DNA of 64,000 bases from Limonium bicolor (GCA_023374045.1 CM041782.1:189056925-189120924), one strand, 5' to 3'; positions 8,823 to 21,264 are shown, counted from the first letter of the stretch. Numbers and translations: made by a program. The notes: a model not told the origin generated them from the letters alone.

Positions 8823-11692
8823 AATTGTCAATTTCCTTATGATTAATCATGTAAACTTATTGAATAAATTATAATTAATAAGAAATATATAATTTACACA
8901 AATTTTAGTACAATTCTAATAATAAACAGTATAATTTTATATATTTTTATTTGTATATGTATACAAGAATTATAGCATTCAACTGATTTCTATTCCAATG
9001 ACTTAAGTAATTAATAAAGTTGACCGGATTTCTATTTGGTTTTATTGATTTCGATTCTGAATTCTATGAACACCCTAACTTATATATATATGTTTAATTA
9101 AGGAATTGGAATTGCTGAAGAAGCAGGACCACAGCTTTGTTGCTATTGCAATAGAGAGACTACTAGTACGCTCCTCTCCTTCCATCTCACTCACTTTTTG
9201 ACAATTTTGTTTTTGAAATTCGCTAGTAAGCATGCACTGCGATTCTGGCATTCTGCTGCCCATAAAATTGCACTTCTCACACTCTGCAACCAAACCACCA
9301 CAGGTTTTTTCTATTTTGCATAGATGAATGTGTGCGTGTGTCCGACGTCGTTTGTATTTAATTCATATAGTATATGCACTACTTTCTTTATCGATTGTTG
9401 TGTGATGCTGTTGTGCCAGATTCGGTTGGTTTTTGTCTTCGTCTTCGTCAATTTAATGTTACCTTACTTGTAATAGTAGGTAGTACTAAATTAGAGTTTA
9501 TAGTAAGGTTGGGGAAAATTCAAATCTTGTCTCTCTATAGAGGTAGGATCGATGAGTTGTGTTTAATTTTTTACTCTATTATCATATAGCTGGCTAATAT
9601 CTCATGTGAGAAGTACACAAGCCAGGTCACTAACTATACCAAATGTATTTTTGTGTTCTTTACTACCCAAAAATTGTATTATAAATCCGCGTAAGGGGGA
9701 CATAAAGAAATGCTCCCTCCTCTTTCTTCCTTCTTTCCTCACTTTGTTTTACAGGTTCTTGTAGCATGTAAAATCACCGTAGTCTATCTCATATTCTTCT
9801 CAGATTCCACCGCTCTAGTCTCTACATCTTCCTTCTATTTTTGTCTAGTCTCTACTCTATCTTTTGTAACAATAATATTTGTTGCATGTTCTTCCCTTCA
9901 ACAGTTTTCAGCTAGGATGACCTTTCCTTTGGTTGCTATTGAGGTTTTGTTCAGTATAGAGTAGTGCAACCATATGAATTTGGGAGAAAATTCCCACGGT
10001 CCATCGATTTACTGGTGTGGATTTGGTTCCCACTTCATCATTGTTATGGTTTGGGAATTTTGGCACCAACAGAGATGTAGTTCTCCATGGGACCAGCCAA
10101 AATTTTTGATGACTAGCTTCACACTTTTTCTTTGTTGGAAGTCGACCTGGAAATGGAGCACCAGATGGTGGAGCTCCTACACCTCTTCCCCACTTCAGCT
10201 TGGATCATTTTTGCTCCACTTTTTGGTACCGAAATCTTTGTTTCTTTGGATGGTTAAACGGGATTTGCATGTTAATTTGGCTCTAGTTATGTTTTTCCCA
10301 ATTATAAGTGGATTAGTTACTTCAATTTTCATAGGTTTGATGTCTTAATCTTTTCCCTTAATAAATTTGTCTTAAGTGGGTTGACTAATGTTGTCTTTAG
10401 CCTTGAGTTTATTGGTTTTAATTATCCAGTGTTGTTGCTTTAGCTTGTCTTGATGGTATTTAGCTCTCCTATGTAGTTGTTGTTGTTGTGGTTTGTTCCG
10501 GTTATGTACACATCCTTGATCATGATGTGATCTCCTTGCTAATTGTTTAAACAACCTCCTGCCAAGGAGGGCTGTCTTCCCACAACTTTTGGTGCTCAAT
10601 CCTAGTGGCCTTAGGTGTGTGAAATATTATATCAATATATGATTGTGGTTTCGAATAACCTGTATTATAAATTCGACATCAGACCCCTCTCAAGTAGGGT
10701 TTTTTCTCTCTTAAGTGAGGGTTTTCTTCACTTCTCCATCATTTTCTTCACCGTTTCAACTTCCAAGTCTGCTCGCTCTCAATACCTTGACTTAATTTAC
10801 ACTCATCTTTGTCAGTTGGATTTGGCTTCACAGCACATATGGAGGATATAGATGAGCATGACGAAGAGGAGGAGTTCCACTACTTGCAAAAGTGACAATT
10901 TCCTTTCCCGTTTCTCCTTTGTATCTCTTTAATTTGTCATTTTGGTGGGTTACTTATCCTTTGTTGTCCTCTTTATTTCCCTATTCCTCCTCTTTTAATT
11001 TATCCTTTTGGTGGGTTATATATTGTTTTTGTAAAATATTCAATCTTTGCATGTTTTGTTTTCAACAACCTTCAATTATGGAGGTTTTGCATGGTTTTGC
11101 TTTTGGTTATGGGTTTGCTTCAAATCGTGAGGAAAATGGTAACGATTTTGAAACGTGATGCACCTTCTGGTTTTATACGGATTTAGGCTATGGCGGTTGA
11201 CTTGCCGAAGTGGAAACTAATGACATGCAGACGATTATGAAGATGTTGGTGCAAATGGTAATGGCCGATCATAATTTTGTGGATGCAATGGAAGTTTCGA
11301 GAAAGAAATTGATTTTGAAAGGGACTATGGATCACAAAGAATGTGGCGAAGCATTCGACAGCTTGGCCAACAATTTAGAGAAGTTAGCCCATATTTTTAG
11401 CCAGGCGGTTGCTAATTTTTCTCTACTCTCATATTGACTTTGCAAAATTCTCAAATCAGTTTCGGAAGAAACAAGTGGAATAGAATTTTAAGATGCTGGT
11501 GGAAAAAGAGAAGACAAGTAACGTAGGGCTGGTTCTTGATATTCTGGTTATTTCTAGTTGTATGACATCATTCTACACTAGTATGGATTCTTTGGTGCCA
11601 ATGTTCAAACACAAGTTCGTAGTTAGGTTAAGAAAATGTGTTTATGTATGATGTTTATGGAACTGTTATTTACCATGTTTTCTGTACGTGAT
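8823..11692. other. Unassigned region with weak exon-like patches
   Basis: There is no recognisable protein family. Several short open stretches look slightly gene-like. About 9100-9300 ends ACCACCACAG/GTTTTTT. About 10830-10890 encodes an acidic run (EDIDEHDEEEEFHYLQ). About 11210-11437 has a 75-codon frame rich in M, K and E. None shows a diagnostic motif, and they do not join into a convincing model. A decayed gene or a captured gene fragment is possible. Confidence 0.3.
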
Positions 11693-12560
11693 GTTCAAAT
11701 GCAGTAAATGGTTGCTTTGCTTTCAGAAGAAAGTATTATAAATTAGGCATACTATTGAAAGCTTCTTATGGTTTTCCTCTTCAACGGAGTAAAAATTTTC
11801 TTTTGAAAAATGATTTAGCATTTTTTTAATTATAGATCATTGTTTTCATAAGATTAGCATTGTTTTCATCATGTACTTGTGCATTAGCATGGTACCATTG
11901 CATTATATATCCATCATTAAACTAAATACATGCATTAATAATGGCCAACAATTGCACTTGACCTATCTATTAATACTTGGCTAGAACACACCATCGACCA
12001 CCACCACCATCTACCACCATAACCAATGACCATGAGTTTCAATCGTGACCAGACTTCCTTTTGGGACAAAATGACCACGGACTACCATAAGATTATCAAA
12101 TATCCCAAACCCAACATACTAAACATTCAAATGCAATAGATGGTTGCTTTGCTTTCAAAAGAAAGTATTATAAATTAGGCATACTATTGAAAGCTTCTTA
12201 TGGGTTTCTCTTCAACGGAGTAAAAATTTTCTTTTGAAAAATGATTTAGCATTTTTTTAAAGATATGATCACTGATTTCATAAAGATTACCCAACATCAT
12301 GGGATTAGATGATTCATCATGTACCAAGTCAAATAAGCATGTGCATTAGCCTAATGGCCAATACCAATTGCAACTTGATCCTTATGGGACGTTACACAAG
12401 TAGCTTGAAGCCTCATCTTGCTAGAAAAACCATGTCGACCACCATCTACCACCATAACCAACGACCATGAGTTTTAATTGTGACTAGACTTCCTTTTGGA
12501 CAAAATGACCACGGACTACCAAAAGATTATCAAAGATCCCAAACCCAACATACTAAACAT
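11693..12560 (+). repeat. Tandem duplication, two units of about 432 bp
   Basis: Unit 1 (about 11693-12124) and unit 2 (about 12125-12560) run in the same order: TTCAAATGCARTARATGG, AGAAAGTATTATAAATTAGG, CTTCAACGGAGTAAAAATTT, ACCATCTACCACCATAACCA, then AAACCCAACATACTAAACAT. They differ by scattered substitutions and small indels, so the duplication is fairly recent. No coding potential is seen. Confidence 0.9.
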
Positions 12561-12619
12561 GTGGACTAAATTAATAGCACACTGAAAGATCGACTAAGAA
12601 CTGGACCTAATTACACTAG

Positions 12620-14130
12620 CTTAGAACATGCTCCAACACCGCGCCCCTACACGCTTGAGATTGGACCAAGTTTAGCATCCCACCTTGGAGAAATTGATAA
12701 GCGAGAAATACATAGACATTTAAGGGTTTAATTTACCTTGTACTTACTTACTTTCAGTATAATATTACTCACTTATCGTAAGTTTTTCCTCTAGTTATGT
12801 TTTATGATTATCTCACACAATTTATTGGTTAAACATGAGGAAAACCAAGCTAGGAGCAAAGTACACGAAGAGACGAACGCATAGGCGAAAACCGGGATCA
12901 AATTGGAGCTAAAAAACGAACATTTTAGAGGCAATTGACCTTTGGTCCGGACTAGTGTCCGGATCACCTGGTCCGGACCAACACACGCCAGCGCACCCGA
13001 TAAGAAAATCGACATGGTCCGGACCAGCTGGTCCGGACAGTGGTCCGGACATGTCGACTTGCCAGCGTAACAGCAACAGTGTGAAGAGATAATTACCTTA
13101 TCTCTTCACACGGGATTACCACCGCCTTACCTCCCCCTTTTACCTATATTTCTCTATAAATACACCTACAAAACCCCATTAAATCATATATCATTCCACC
13201 CCAAAACTAATGCCATTTTTCCTCCATAAACCTCCATTTTCTCTCCAAAATCATACATCTCATCTACATAATCTCCACATAAATCCTCACTTATCTCATC
13301 CATCCATAAAACATTCCAAGAGTTCTTCCTTTTCTTAATTCTACTCAGTTTTAATGTATGTCGTACTTACGATGTTCGTTTTTATAATTATGTGTGAGTA
13401 ATAACTTTAGCCTCCCGGTTGGGAAGCAAGCCTATTTTATACAATCGTGTTACGTATATTTTCTGCTATAATCTGTTCAAGCAATATTTTGATTCTCGTT
13501 CTTAATGCGCTTTAATATTCAGGCTAATTATTAAAGTGATATTTGTAGTTCTCTTGTTAAAATGCGGTGCTGAGACAAGGTTCTAGACAGAAGAAGTCAA
13601 AACGGGTTAATGACTAGAAGCGAGGTTCGCCTATAGGTTAATCTGTCTCCAACAGGAATTGTTAATAAAGCGATTAATTTATAATAACTTGGGCAAGGAT
13701 TGCAGCTTGTTATTTAAATTAATCAGGGTTTATTGTACAAGGACCGGTCAACGAACTAAATAAAATTCCTGAGTTTATTGCTAAAATGGTAGAAGTTTAT
13801 AGTAATATAATTGGATAAAATAGGTGAGCAGAGCAACCCAGGGTGCTTCTTAAAAACAAAAAGTTTTATAACCGCTATTATTATTTTTTTTTGATTAACT
13901 GTTATTTTTACTGTTTTATTTACATTAAGTGTTAAACCACAATCTCCCTAAAAAAGTGATAAGTTCCTATTAAATAGTCTAATTAGAATTCTCAGTTAAT
14001 TTGCACTATCAGTTAAACCACGGCAAGGTCCCCAAGAGTTCGACACCCCACAATTCCACTATTCCGCAAAACGATAGGTACACTGCCTAGGTTGTAGAAG
14101 TAGTCACATATTTCTCCAACAAAAATCAAA
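12620..14130. mobile_element. Possible LTR (solo or fragment) with GTCCGGAC repeats
   Basis: The stretch shows LTR-like organisation. A cluster of short palindromes (TGGTCCGGACCA and relatives) lies at 12950-13050, a CT-rich leader-like tract with TATAAATA at about 13155-13163 follows, and long non-coding sequence extends to about 14100. Termini, TSD and a paired LTR could not be identified. The overall look resembles large gypsy LTRs, but the family is unknown. A leader of another repeat type is an alternative. Confidence 0.4.
12950..13050. repeat. Cluster of GTCCGGAC palindromes
   Basis: At least six copies of (T)GGTCCGGAC(CA) or TGTCCGGA occur within about 100 bp (from 12951, 12970, 13017, 13029 and 13041 among others). 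Each is a self-complementary 8-10-mer. Comparable motif clusters occur in the LTRs of elements A and C. Confidence 0.85.
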
Positions 14131-15400
14131 CCAACTCCTCCTCCAAACTCTCTTCTCATGGTTGACACACTCCTTGGCATTGAGAATCATAAAATCTCAA
14201 AGGTTGCAGCACTCGACCTATGACACTTCTCTGAGCAAATCGGTCAATCAAATTGCAGCCCCCAATAGGGCACATGCACACCCGAGCAATTGCAGCAAAA
14301 TAAAATCTGCTTAGAGAGAATCGACCCATCTACACCTTCACGAGCCAGCGGAAACAATTGTAGAATAACCTACCGCTATACTTGTGATATGGATGGATTA
14401 CCTGAAACTAGGTGCACCATGGTCAGGATTGTCTATTGAATGAGAGTGTGACCAGGCTTGATTTTTCTAGCCGCGACAGAAGGATGTGGAGTCTCGCCAC
14501 CCAGATGAAGGTCAAGGTCGAACTAAGAGGTGGATCCGAAGCTATGAAATTTGGATTGGCCGCGGTTGATCTATAGTAGGTGGCTTCAGCAGCACGATGC
14601 AGTGGGGTGGGAACAAACGGGAGTAGCAAGTGTTTGAAGCATAAAGTGTTGACGAGATAGAGTATGTCGGCTGATCAAGTCCATCCAATGCCCAAATGAG
14701 TTTATCTACCCAGAAAGAGTCAATCTTCGATGCAAATTCAATTGAGTATATCCAACATTTACAAGAATTAAGAAGTGATGATCATCAAGCATCAACGGTC
14801 ATCAACTATCACCATTGGGCTACAATTTATGCAGTCATGAGCATGATCAGATGGCTTGATGTCCTAAGTCCGAGTTTCAATAGGAGAAAGACACAGTCCA
14901 ATTCTTGATTCAAGCTTCACCATGTGGCTATCGACCTCTCAAAGCTAACATCATTTGCTACTCGAGCTATATCCTTTTGGATATCATAGACTGTTTAGCT
15001 TCTAGACGTGCCTTCGTAGCCCTCGATACCCGAAGAGCTTGACCACAACAAAACACCTTGTCAAAGTAGCCCCCGTGCCCTTGCGTACTTCCCCAAACAC
15101 ATTGAATATTTTGACGGTAGTTGCGGGTGTCGTGAAAATATCAATCCAAGCGAGTCAACTTTATTGGTCGATGATCGGATCTCCCCCATGGCAAATGTCA
15201 GTTGCGGGTGTCATGGAAAAATCAATCCAAGCTAGATTAGCAACAAATCTGTTGAGGGGTGTGACATAGTGTTTGAACACCTAGTTGGCGGTTGGTGAAA
15301 GTATAAGGGTCCCCCACAAATCCTAAATCCTATAGACCCGCAGTTGCTTCAGCATTGACGAACGTAACCATACGTCTATAGTTGCGATTTCCTTGACCTT
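14131..15400. other. Unassigned, possibly LINE-derived
   Basis: This is moderately GC sequence with short open frames on both strands, none diagnostic. A phrase of about 32 bp starting GTTGCGGGTGTCRTG occurs twice, at about 15120 and 15201. Because a LINE endonuclease relic on the minus strand ends at about 15410, part of this may be the decayed continuation of that LINE, but I could not recognise its reverse transcriptase motifs. Confidence 0.35.
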
Positions 15401-15409
15401 TTTGTTCAT

Positions 15410-15835
15410 TTACTATACAACAATTTCGTTAAAGTCTTGTTGAAAGACAACCTAAGGAAGGTTTGGGTCATTAAGCTCTTCCAGTAATGCCCATGTGCGC
15501 CATTGATCATTAGCATTTGGCCAGCCATAAACACCTGTACAGCGCCATGCTGGCCGTAATTCACTATCCAAAAGGCAATCAATATGTTGGTCAGTGTAAA
15601 AAAGGGTACGAACCAGTAGACATGTGTGTCATAATAGTGCATAATATCTACTACGACCAACACTGTCAACCACGACCCCTGTATAGCCTAGAAACCAACG
15701 ACTAAGTCGCCCTATCTCAGTCCTCAATTGTTTAGTCTTCGAAAAGAAGATGGATTCTGGTGTTGCACTTCTGATTACACTCTTAACCCATCGCACCGCT
15801 GCTGGGTCACCTAGTTCACAACAAATGATGGAAAG
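15410..15835 (-). pseudogene. LINE ORF2 endonuclease (APE-type) remnant
   Basis: Minus-strand translation gives, in order, the landmarks of the plant L1 ORF2 N-terminus: ELGDPAAVRWVKSVI followed by PESIFFSKTK (family pattern NCRGLG.P..V..L...I....P..IFL.ETK), VVVDSVGRS (family pattern ..VDS.GRSGGLALLW), GVYGWPNANDQWRTWALLEE, and finally VVFQQDFNEIV (family pattern GDFNEIL, with the catalytic Asp/Asn kept). There is an in-frame stop in front of VVFQQDFNE and at least one frameshift after ALL, so the piece is dead. The enzyme would nick target DNA to prime reverse transcription. Confidence 0.75.
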
Positions 15836-16347
15836 CAGGTTCATAATGAAGTGATTCACACACCGGAAAAGATACACCCCTAAAGGGAGTAGAGAGGACG
15901 AAGACACTAGTTGGATTGCATGTTGGAAAGGAAGTGATCAAACTGAGTCAAATCAAGAAGGAGCAGTCGAGGGAAAAGATAAAAGGGAACCTTGGCCGAA
16001 GGAGAACCCAAATAGCATGTTTACTAATTGAAAGTATTATTACCGTTGGTTGAGTACTACAACTACCTAACCAAACATACATCAACCTCTTATTAATTAA
16101 ACGAATAAAAATAAAGTCATAAATTATTAATGAATCCAAATCCAAATGAAGGAATATCTAAAACATCAATTCAAACTAGTGAAATTATTAAAGTTCAAAC
16201 AAACTTTAAACTTTTTAAGTGGAATTCATTAGCTGTATAGTTACCTAGAAAACCAAACAAATAACGGCACTCCATCGAATCAAAATCTATCTCGCGTCCC
16301 CAAAATGTCACAGTTCTAAAAGAGTAAATCAAAATTGACGATAAAAA
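15836..16347. other. AT-rich flank of the Copia element, no feature seen
   Basis: No coding signal or recognisable repeat is visible between the LINE endonuclease relic and the Copia 5' LTR. Confidence 0.4.
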
Positions 16348-16564
16348 TATTGGGACTATAGGTATATGTACTGTATATATTATAGTTCTGTAATACTTAC
16401 CCTGTAACGGATATACCCTAGTCTAGCAGTACGGGTATAAGTAATGGTTAGCTACTGCCTATCAGTAAACTCTTACATACTCTCTGTAATACAATACACA
16501 CTCTCTATCAATAATCAATCCTATGTCTTCTTCCTGATGCTCCCAGTCTCGATACGCTCTCACA
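16348..16564 (+). repeat. 5' LTR of the Copia element
   Basis: This 217-bp copy runs from TATTGGGACTATAGG to GATACGCTCTCACA and matches 21374-21589 along its whole length with few differences, indicating fairly recent insertion. It has a TATA-like TGTATATATTATAG (about 16372) that may serve as the Pol II promoter. Confidence 0.93.
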
Positions 16565-16600
16565 TGGTATCAGAGCTCTTGAGAGCGGAACGCTACGAAA

Positions 16601-17846
16601 ATGGGAGACAAACACAGTCAGATAGAGCATTCGCAAGAAACCGAAGAGAATCAAGAACATGGCTTAGACACAGAAGACAACGCAACCCTAGAAAATGGAA
16701 ATCAAGATTTCAATGATCCGTTTTACCTACATCCGTCAGACCAGACGTCTATCAATTTCGGATCCAAATTCAATGGCAAGAGTTTCGACTCATGGAAGAG
16801 GGCGGCGATAATCATTCTGAAAGCCAAGAACAAATTCGGCTTTGTCAATGGCCAGATCGAGACGCCGGAAATCACCTCAGAAAGATTTCCCATGTGGGAG
16901 AGGTGCAACCACACGATTATGGCATGGATCCTGAATCGGTGGAGAAGCCTCATCGCGGACACCATCATCTACTGTGAGACCGCACAAAAGATGTGGGCGA
17001 GTCTGAACAAGAGATACGATCTCACAAATGGTCCAGAAGTTTTATTCAATTCAAAGAGATCTCATGCAGACGCAACAAGGAAGCGACTCGATTAGTGAGT
17101 ACTTCTCCAGATTGAAGAAACTCTGGGACCGCTTGGATTCGGTAAGGAAGAGTCCTCGATGCGCCTGTGGGTGCAAATGCGGAGCCGACAAAACCCTTCA
17201 AGAACAGAAGGAACAGGATCAACTTATGAAATTCCTCGACGGTCTTAACCCTAGTTTTAAGGCGGCAAAGGGAGCTCTTCTTCTTCTGAATCCACTGCCA
17301 GATCTGGAACAGGCGTATTCTCTGCTCAGTCAGGATGAAAAACAGAAACAACTTTCAGACAGCCATGAAGCCGAATCGGAGCATTCAATCGCTCTTGCGA
17401 ACAAGACGTACTCGTCCAACAAGAAAAATGGCACAAAAACCACATCAGCGACCAGAAAATTTGCTAACCCTAATACTGCTGCAAGAAAAGGTCAACCAAA
17501 ATGCACCAACTGTGCCAAGCTGGGCCACACCAGATCAGAATGCTGGTGGTTAATCGGTTTCCCAGATCAAGATTCGAGCCAGAATGAGAAGAAATTTAGC
17601 CCTTCAAGAACAGTTGCCAGCTCGACAATGGAACAAGATATCCGAAGGAAGAACCAAACCAAAGAGGATGTTTCTCCGGTGGCTGGGTTCACAACAGACC
17701 AGATTAACCAACTTACTAAGTACTTCGAACAACGAATCAACAACGGTAAAGAAAAGAACCTCAAAAACTTTGGAAGCTTCTCTGGTACATTTTCTGAACC
17801 ACAAACTTTACAATTACAGACATCTAATTCTTCTCTCTGTCGATGA
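16601..17846 (+). pseudogene. gag: Copia gag (capsid-nucleocapsid), one frameshift
   Basis: The first frame opens at the ATG at 16601, only 37 bp after the LTR. It carries the capsid-type stretch FNGKSFDSWKRAAIIILKAK and the further landmarks PMWERCNHTIMAWILN and AQKMWASLNKRYDL. A single-base slip at about 17035-17045 moves the rest into the frame 17028-17846, which continues with SISEYFSRLKKLWDRLD and FLDGLNPSF and ends with a CX2CX4HX4C zinc knuckle, CTNCAKLGHTRSEC (about 17503-17545). The protein would form cytoplasmic virus-like particles and bind the genomic RNA. The frame is lost again at about 17820 at the protease border. N-terminal and C-terminal landmarks fit plant Copia gag well. 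Confidence 0.9.
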
Positions 17847-18345
17847 TATCAACTCATTATGGATTATAGACTCAGGGGCTTCTGAGCATGTTTCTGGAAA
17901 TGAATCTATGCTTAGTGAAATTGAATCTGTTTCTGATTCGCGATCTATGACTCTACCTGATGGGAATAACTGTGCAGTTCCTAACAAAGGGAAAGTTTGG
18001 TTTCATAAAATCTGATGCTTGCTGATGTGTTATTAGTCCCTGACTTCTTGTTTAATTTAATCTCGGTTAGTAAATTGACGCAACAACACAACCTTACTGT
18101 CAAATTTACTGCTACTCATTGTGTCTTGCAGGATAATGATACCCAACTGCAAGCTGAAATTGCTCACAAGAGATTTGGTTTATATGTTTTAGATGTTGAT
18201 GCATTGAGATGTTTTGCAGATAGAATAATAGGATTGCCTGCTGTATCTTTAACTACAAATGCACATGATAATGTCCACAGTAGCTTTAATGATTTTCTTC
18301 TCTGGCATAGAAAGCTAGGACATTACCACCGAGGAAACTGTCTAT
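17830..18345 (+). pseudogene. Copia protease and pre-integrase zinc region
   Basis: The frame contains LWIIDSGASEHVSG at about 17857, with the aspartic protease catalytic triad D-S-G, which cleaves the Gag-Pol polyprotein. It is followed by VLLVPDFLFNLISVSKL, typical of Copia protease C-termini. A stop/frameshift at about 18013 separates them. The pre-integrase stretch LLWHRKLGH (about 18300) supplies the His pair of the HHCC zinc module, and CTMC (about 18391) its Cys pair. Another frame break lies at about 18340. Confidence 0.88.
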
Positions 18346-19440
18346 GTTAGGCATAGGAAAGAACCTACCCTATGTTGATGTATTACCATGTACAATGTGT
18401 TTTCAAGCCAAAAGAAGACGTCTGAAATTTCCTACTTCTGAAATAAAAAGTACAGAACCCTTTATCATGATACACATTGATGTCTGTGGTCCTATTAGAA
18501 CAGAAACTCCTCATGGAGAACGTTATTTCATTACATTTGTCGATGATTTCAGTAGATCAACTTGGGTTAGTTACTTAAGTTAAAATCAGAAGCCATGTCT
18601 GTAATAAAGGAATTCATTCAACTGATTGAAAACCAGTTTCACAAACAAGTAAAAATAGTCCGCAGCGACAATGCTAGGGAGCTAGGTACCTCCAAAGAAG
18701 GAATTGACTATTTTAAACATAAAGGGATTATCCATCAGACTAGTTCTCCTCACACACCCCAGCAAAACGGGGTTGTTGAGCGAAAACAGGGACACTTAAT
18801 GCAAATCACTAGAAGTTTCTTGTTCCAATCAGTTTAGGACCAGAATTTTGGGGCTACTCTCTGCATCATGCTACATTTATTGTTAATAGAATACCTTCAA
18901 AGCCTCTGAAAAATTCAACTCCTTATGAAACTCTATATAACCATTCCCTTGATTATACAGAAATCAAAAACTTTGGTTGCCTCTATTTCTTCACAAACAT
19001 CTCCCCTTATAGAGGAAAACTAGATTCCAGATCAGATGCTGCTATTTACCTTGGTAATTGTAAGAATACAAAATCTTACATCCTTTTAACCATTGATTCT
19101 CGTGAAATAAAAAGAAGTAGGGATGTGACCTTTTTCGAAGATATCTATCCACTCCTGGACCCAGAATGGAAACATATTTGGCATACCCAAAACAGAGAAA
19201 CATCAACAGATGATCTTTTTCCCACATACCAATCAGGAAACCACATCTATGACGATGACATTCTTAACCTTCACCCACAAATCCCACATGTTCCTCAACC
19301 AGAACAACCCCCTGTTTTCTCCACCCACAACACTCCACACCAGAAAATTCCTCATCTACCTCTTCTCCAACAGAAACTTTCCAGCCTCCTACTCCACTAC
19401 AAAACACAGACACATACAATCCATTCCTTCACTTGACAAT
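18344..19440 (+). pseudogene. Copia integrase, broken
   Basis: Landmarks in order are CTMCFQAKR (zinc-binding Cys pair), IHIDVCGPI (first catalytic Asp), YFITFVDDFSRSTWV, VRSDNARE (second Asp) and SPHTPQQNGVVERK (catalytic Glu). The C-terminal phrases FWGYSLHHATFIVNR, NFGCLYFF and AIYLGN follow. The D-D-E set is present, but stops at about 18583 and 18837 and a frame change break the chain. A Thr/Pro/His-rich linker of low complexity (about 19200-19430) follows before RT, as in many plant Copia elements. Confidence 0.88.
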
Positions 19441-19749
19441 GGAAAACAGTTCACATCAAATCCCTGAAACTGTCCCCCCTGAGCAAACCCCTCAGACGTT
19501 CTACAAGAACTCACAGACCACCTTCTGCCAAGCTGAATGACTACATCACTGCTGTTCCACACACATCCGATCTGTTCTCTCATATTCTTTCCTGCAGACT
19601 GCAGAACTTCACACCTCCTCCCTCAACTCCAAACACCCTCCCTCTAGATACTCTTACCAACATCATACCCAAAAAGAACATAACCCATTTTTCTCTCACC
19701 AACACATCAAACACCTTTTCCAACAAATTCTCTCTCTTCAAGAACCCAA

Positions 19750-20530
19750 AAACTTTACTGATGAAGCAGTGAAAGACCCAAGATGGGTTGAGGCCATGCA
19801 ATCTGAATTTAAAGCCCTTCAAGAAATAAGACTTGGTCCATTGTAGATCTTCCCTCCGTGTAAGAAACCCATTAGTTGCAAATGGGTGTACAAAACAAAA
19901 CTGAAAGCGGATGGAACTCTAGAAAGATTTAAAGCAAGACTTGTAGTTAGGGGCTTTACTCAAAAATTTGGCCTTGACTACGAGGAAACTTTCTCCCCGT
20001 GGTTAAACTCACCACTATCCGAGCCCTTGTCATCCTAGCCCTAAAAAGGGGTTGGATTATTGACCAATTGGATGTCAATAATGCCTTCCTCCATGGTGAC
20101 TTAGATGAGGATGTTTACATGACCATTCCCCAAGGGCTGAGAGTTGTAGGAAATAACAAAGTTTGCAAATTGAATAAATCCTTGTATGGGCTTAAACAAG
20201 CCTCAAGACAATGGTATGCCAAACTTGCAAATTTCCTTAAAAACATGGGTACTCAGTCCAGAAATGACTATTCTCTCTTCTTCAAAAAGTCAAATGGAAA
20301 GCACATCTTTGTAGGCATTTATGTGGATGATATCATAGTGACCGGAAATGACAAAAATCAGATAACTAAACTGAAAGCTCAGTTAGATCATGAGTTCAAA
20401 ATAAAAGATCTAGGGCGGCTCAATTACTTTCTTGGCATAGAATTTATTGAAACAGCTGACTCTCTTCTTATGTGTCAGCAGAAATATGCCTCACAAATTC
20501 TTGCAGATTATGAGGATGGAAGATTGTAAA
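19750..20530 (+). pseudogene. Copia reverse transcriptase, broken
   Basis: The domain starts with DPRWVEAMQSEFKAL. It continues through [20 protein letters not shown] and [18 protein letters not shown] to LDVNNAFLHGDLDEDVYM, LYGLKQASRQWY and the catalytic box YVDDIIVTGND (about 20320-20352). The second catalytic Asp pair is intact. A stop at about 19843 and a 1-base loss at about 20000 (in the ETFSPVVKLTT junction) disable it. It would copy genomic RNA into cDNA inside virus-like particles. Confidence 0.92.
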
Positions 20531-21264
20531 GCAGCAGCTGTCTCACCACTTCAGTTGAATCAAAAACTGCACAGAGATACTGGACAGTTACTCAAAGATC
20601 CCACTGTTACCGCCAACTGATAGGGAAGTTACAATTTTTGTCAAATACAAGACCAGATCTGGCATATACTATCCAACACCTTTCTCAATTTCTGCAACAA
20701 CCAACTGACATACATTTAAATGCTGCATTTCATGTTCTATCTTACATTAAAGGCACTCTAGGATTTGGCCTTTGTTTTAACAAAAACCATACTTATGATC
20801 TTCTTGGTTATTGCGATGCAGACTGGGCATCTTGTCCCATGACGAGACGGTCCGTTTCAGGCTATTACATTCTTTTGGGCGGTTCTCCTCTCAGCTGGAA
20901 ATCAAGAAAGCAAGCTTCGGTCGCTCTCTCTTCAGCGGAGGCAGAATACCGCGCACTGCGACAGATCACCAGCGAACTCAGTTGGCTATCACGTCTCCTT
21001 GCAGAACTCGAAGTGACAGACATAACCCCCATTCCTCTGAAGTGCGACAACGTTTCAGCCATTCACATCGCCCGCAACCCAGTCTCGCATGAGCGGACTA
21101 AACACATCGAGCTGGATTGCCACTATGTCCGCGATCAGATCCAGGAAGGTTTAGTTCAGTTGCAGTATATTCCAGGAGGATGTCAGCTAGCAGATATCTT
21201 GACAAAACCGTTAACTGGCAAGGCCTACCGCAGTACCTTGCCCAGACTGGAAATGTCTTCATAG
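20530..21264 (+). pseudogene. Copia RNase H domain
   Basis: The landmarks are SNTRPDLAYTIQHLSQFLQQ (connection), YCDADWASCPMTRRSVSGY (first acidic residue), SSAEAEYRAL (catalytic Glu), KHIELDCHYVRDQI and ADILTKPL. All are typical of the Copia RNase H C-terminus. The frame from 20638 to 21264 is open for 208 codons. The join to RT is broken near 20527-20580. It would degrade RNA in the RNA-DNA hybrid. The polypurine tract and 3' LTR follow about 100 bp later. Confidence 0.92.

Noticed and set aside
9374..10851. Series of 70-124 codon open frames on the plus strand
   Set aside because: No recognised domain, low-complexity hydrophobic composition from T-rich DNA, and no consistent gene model.
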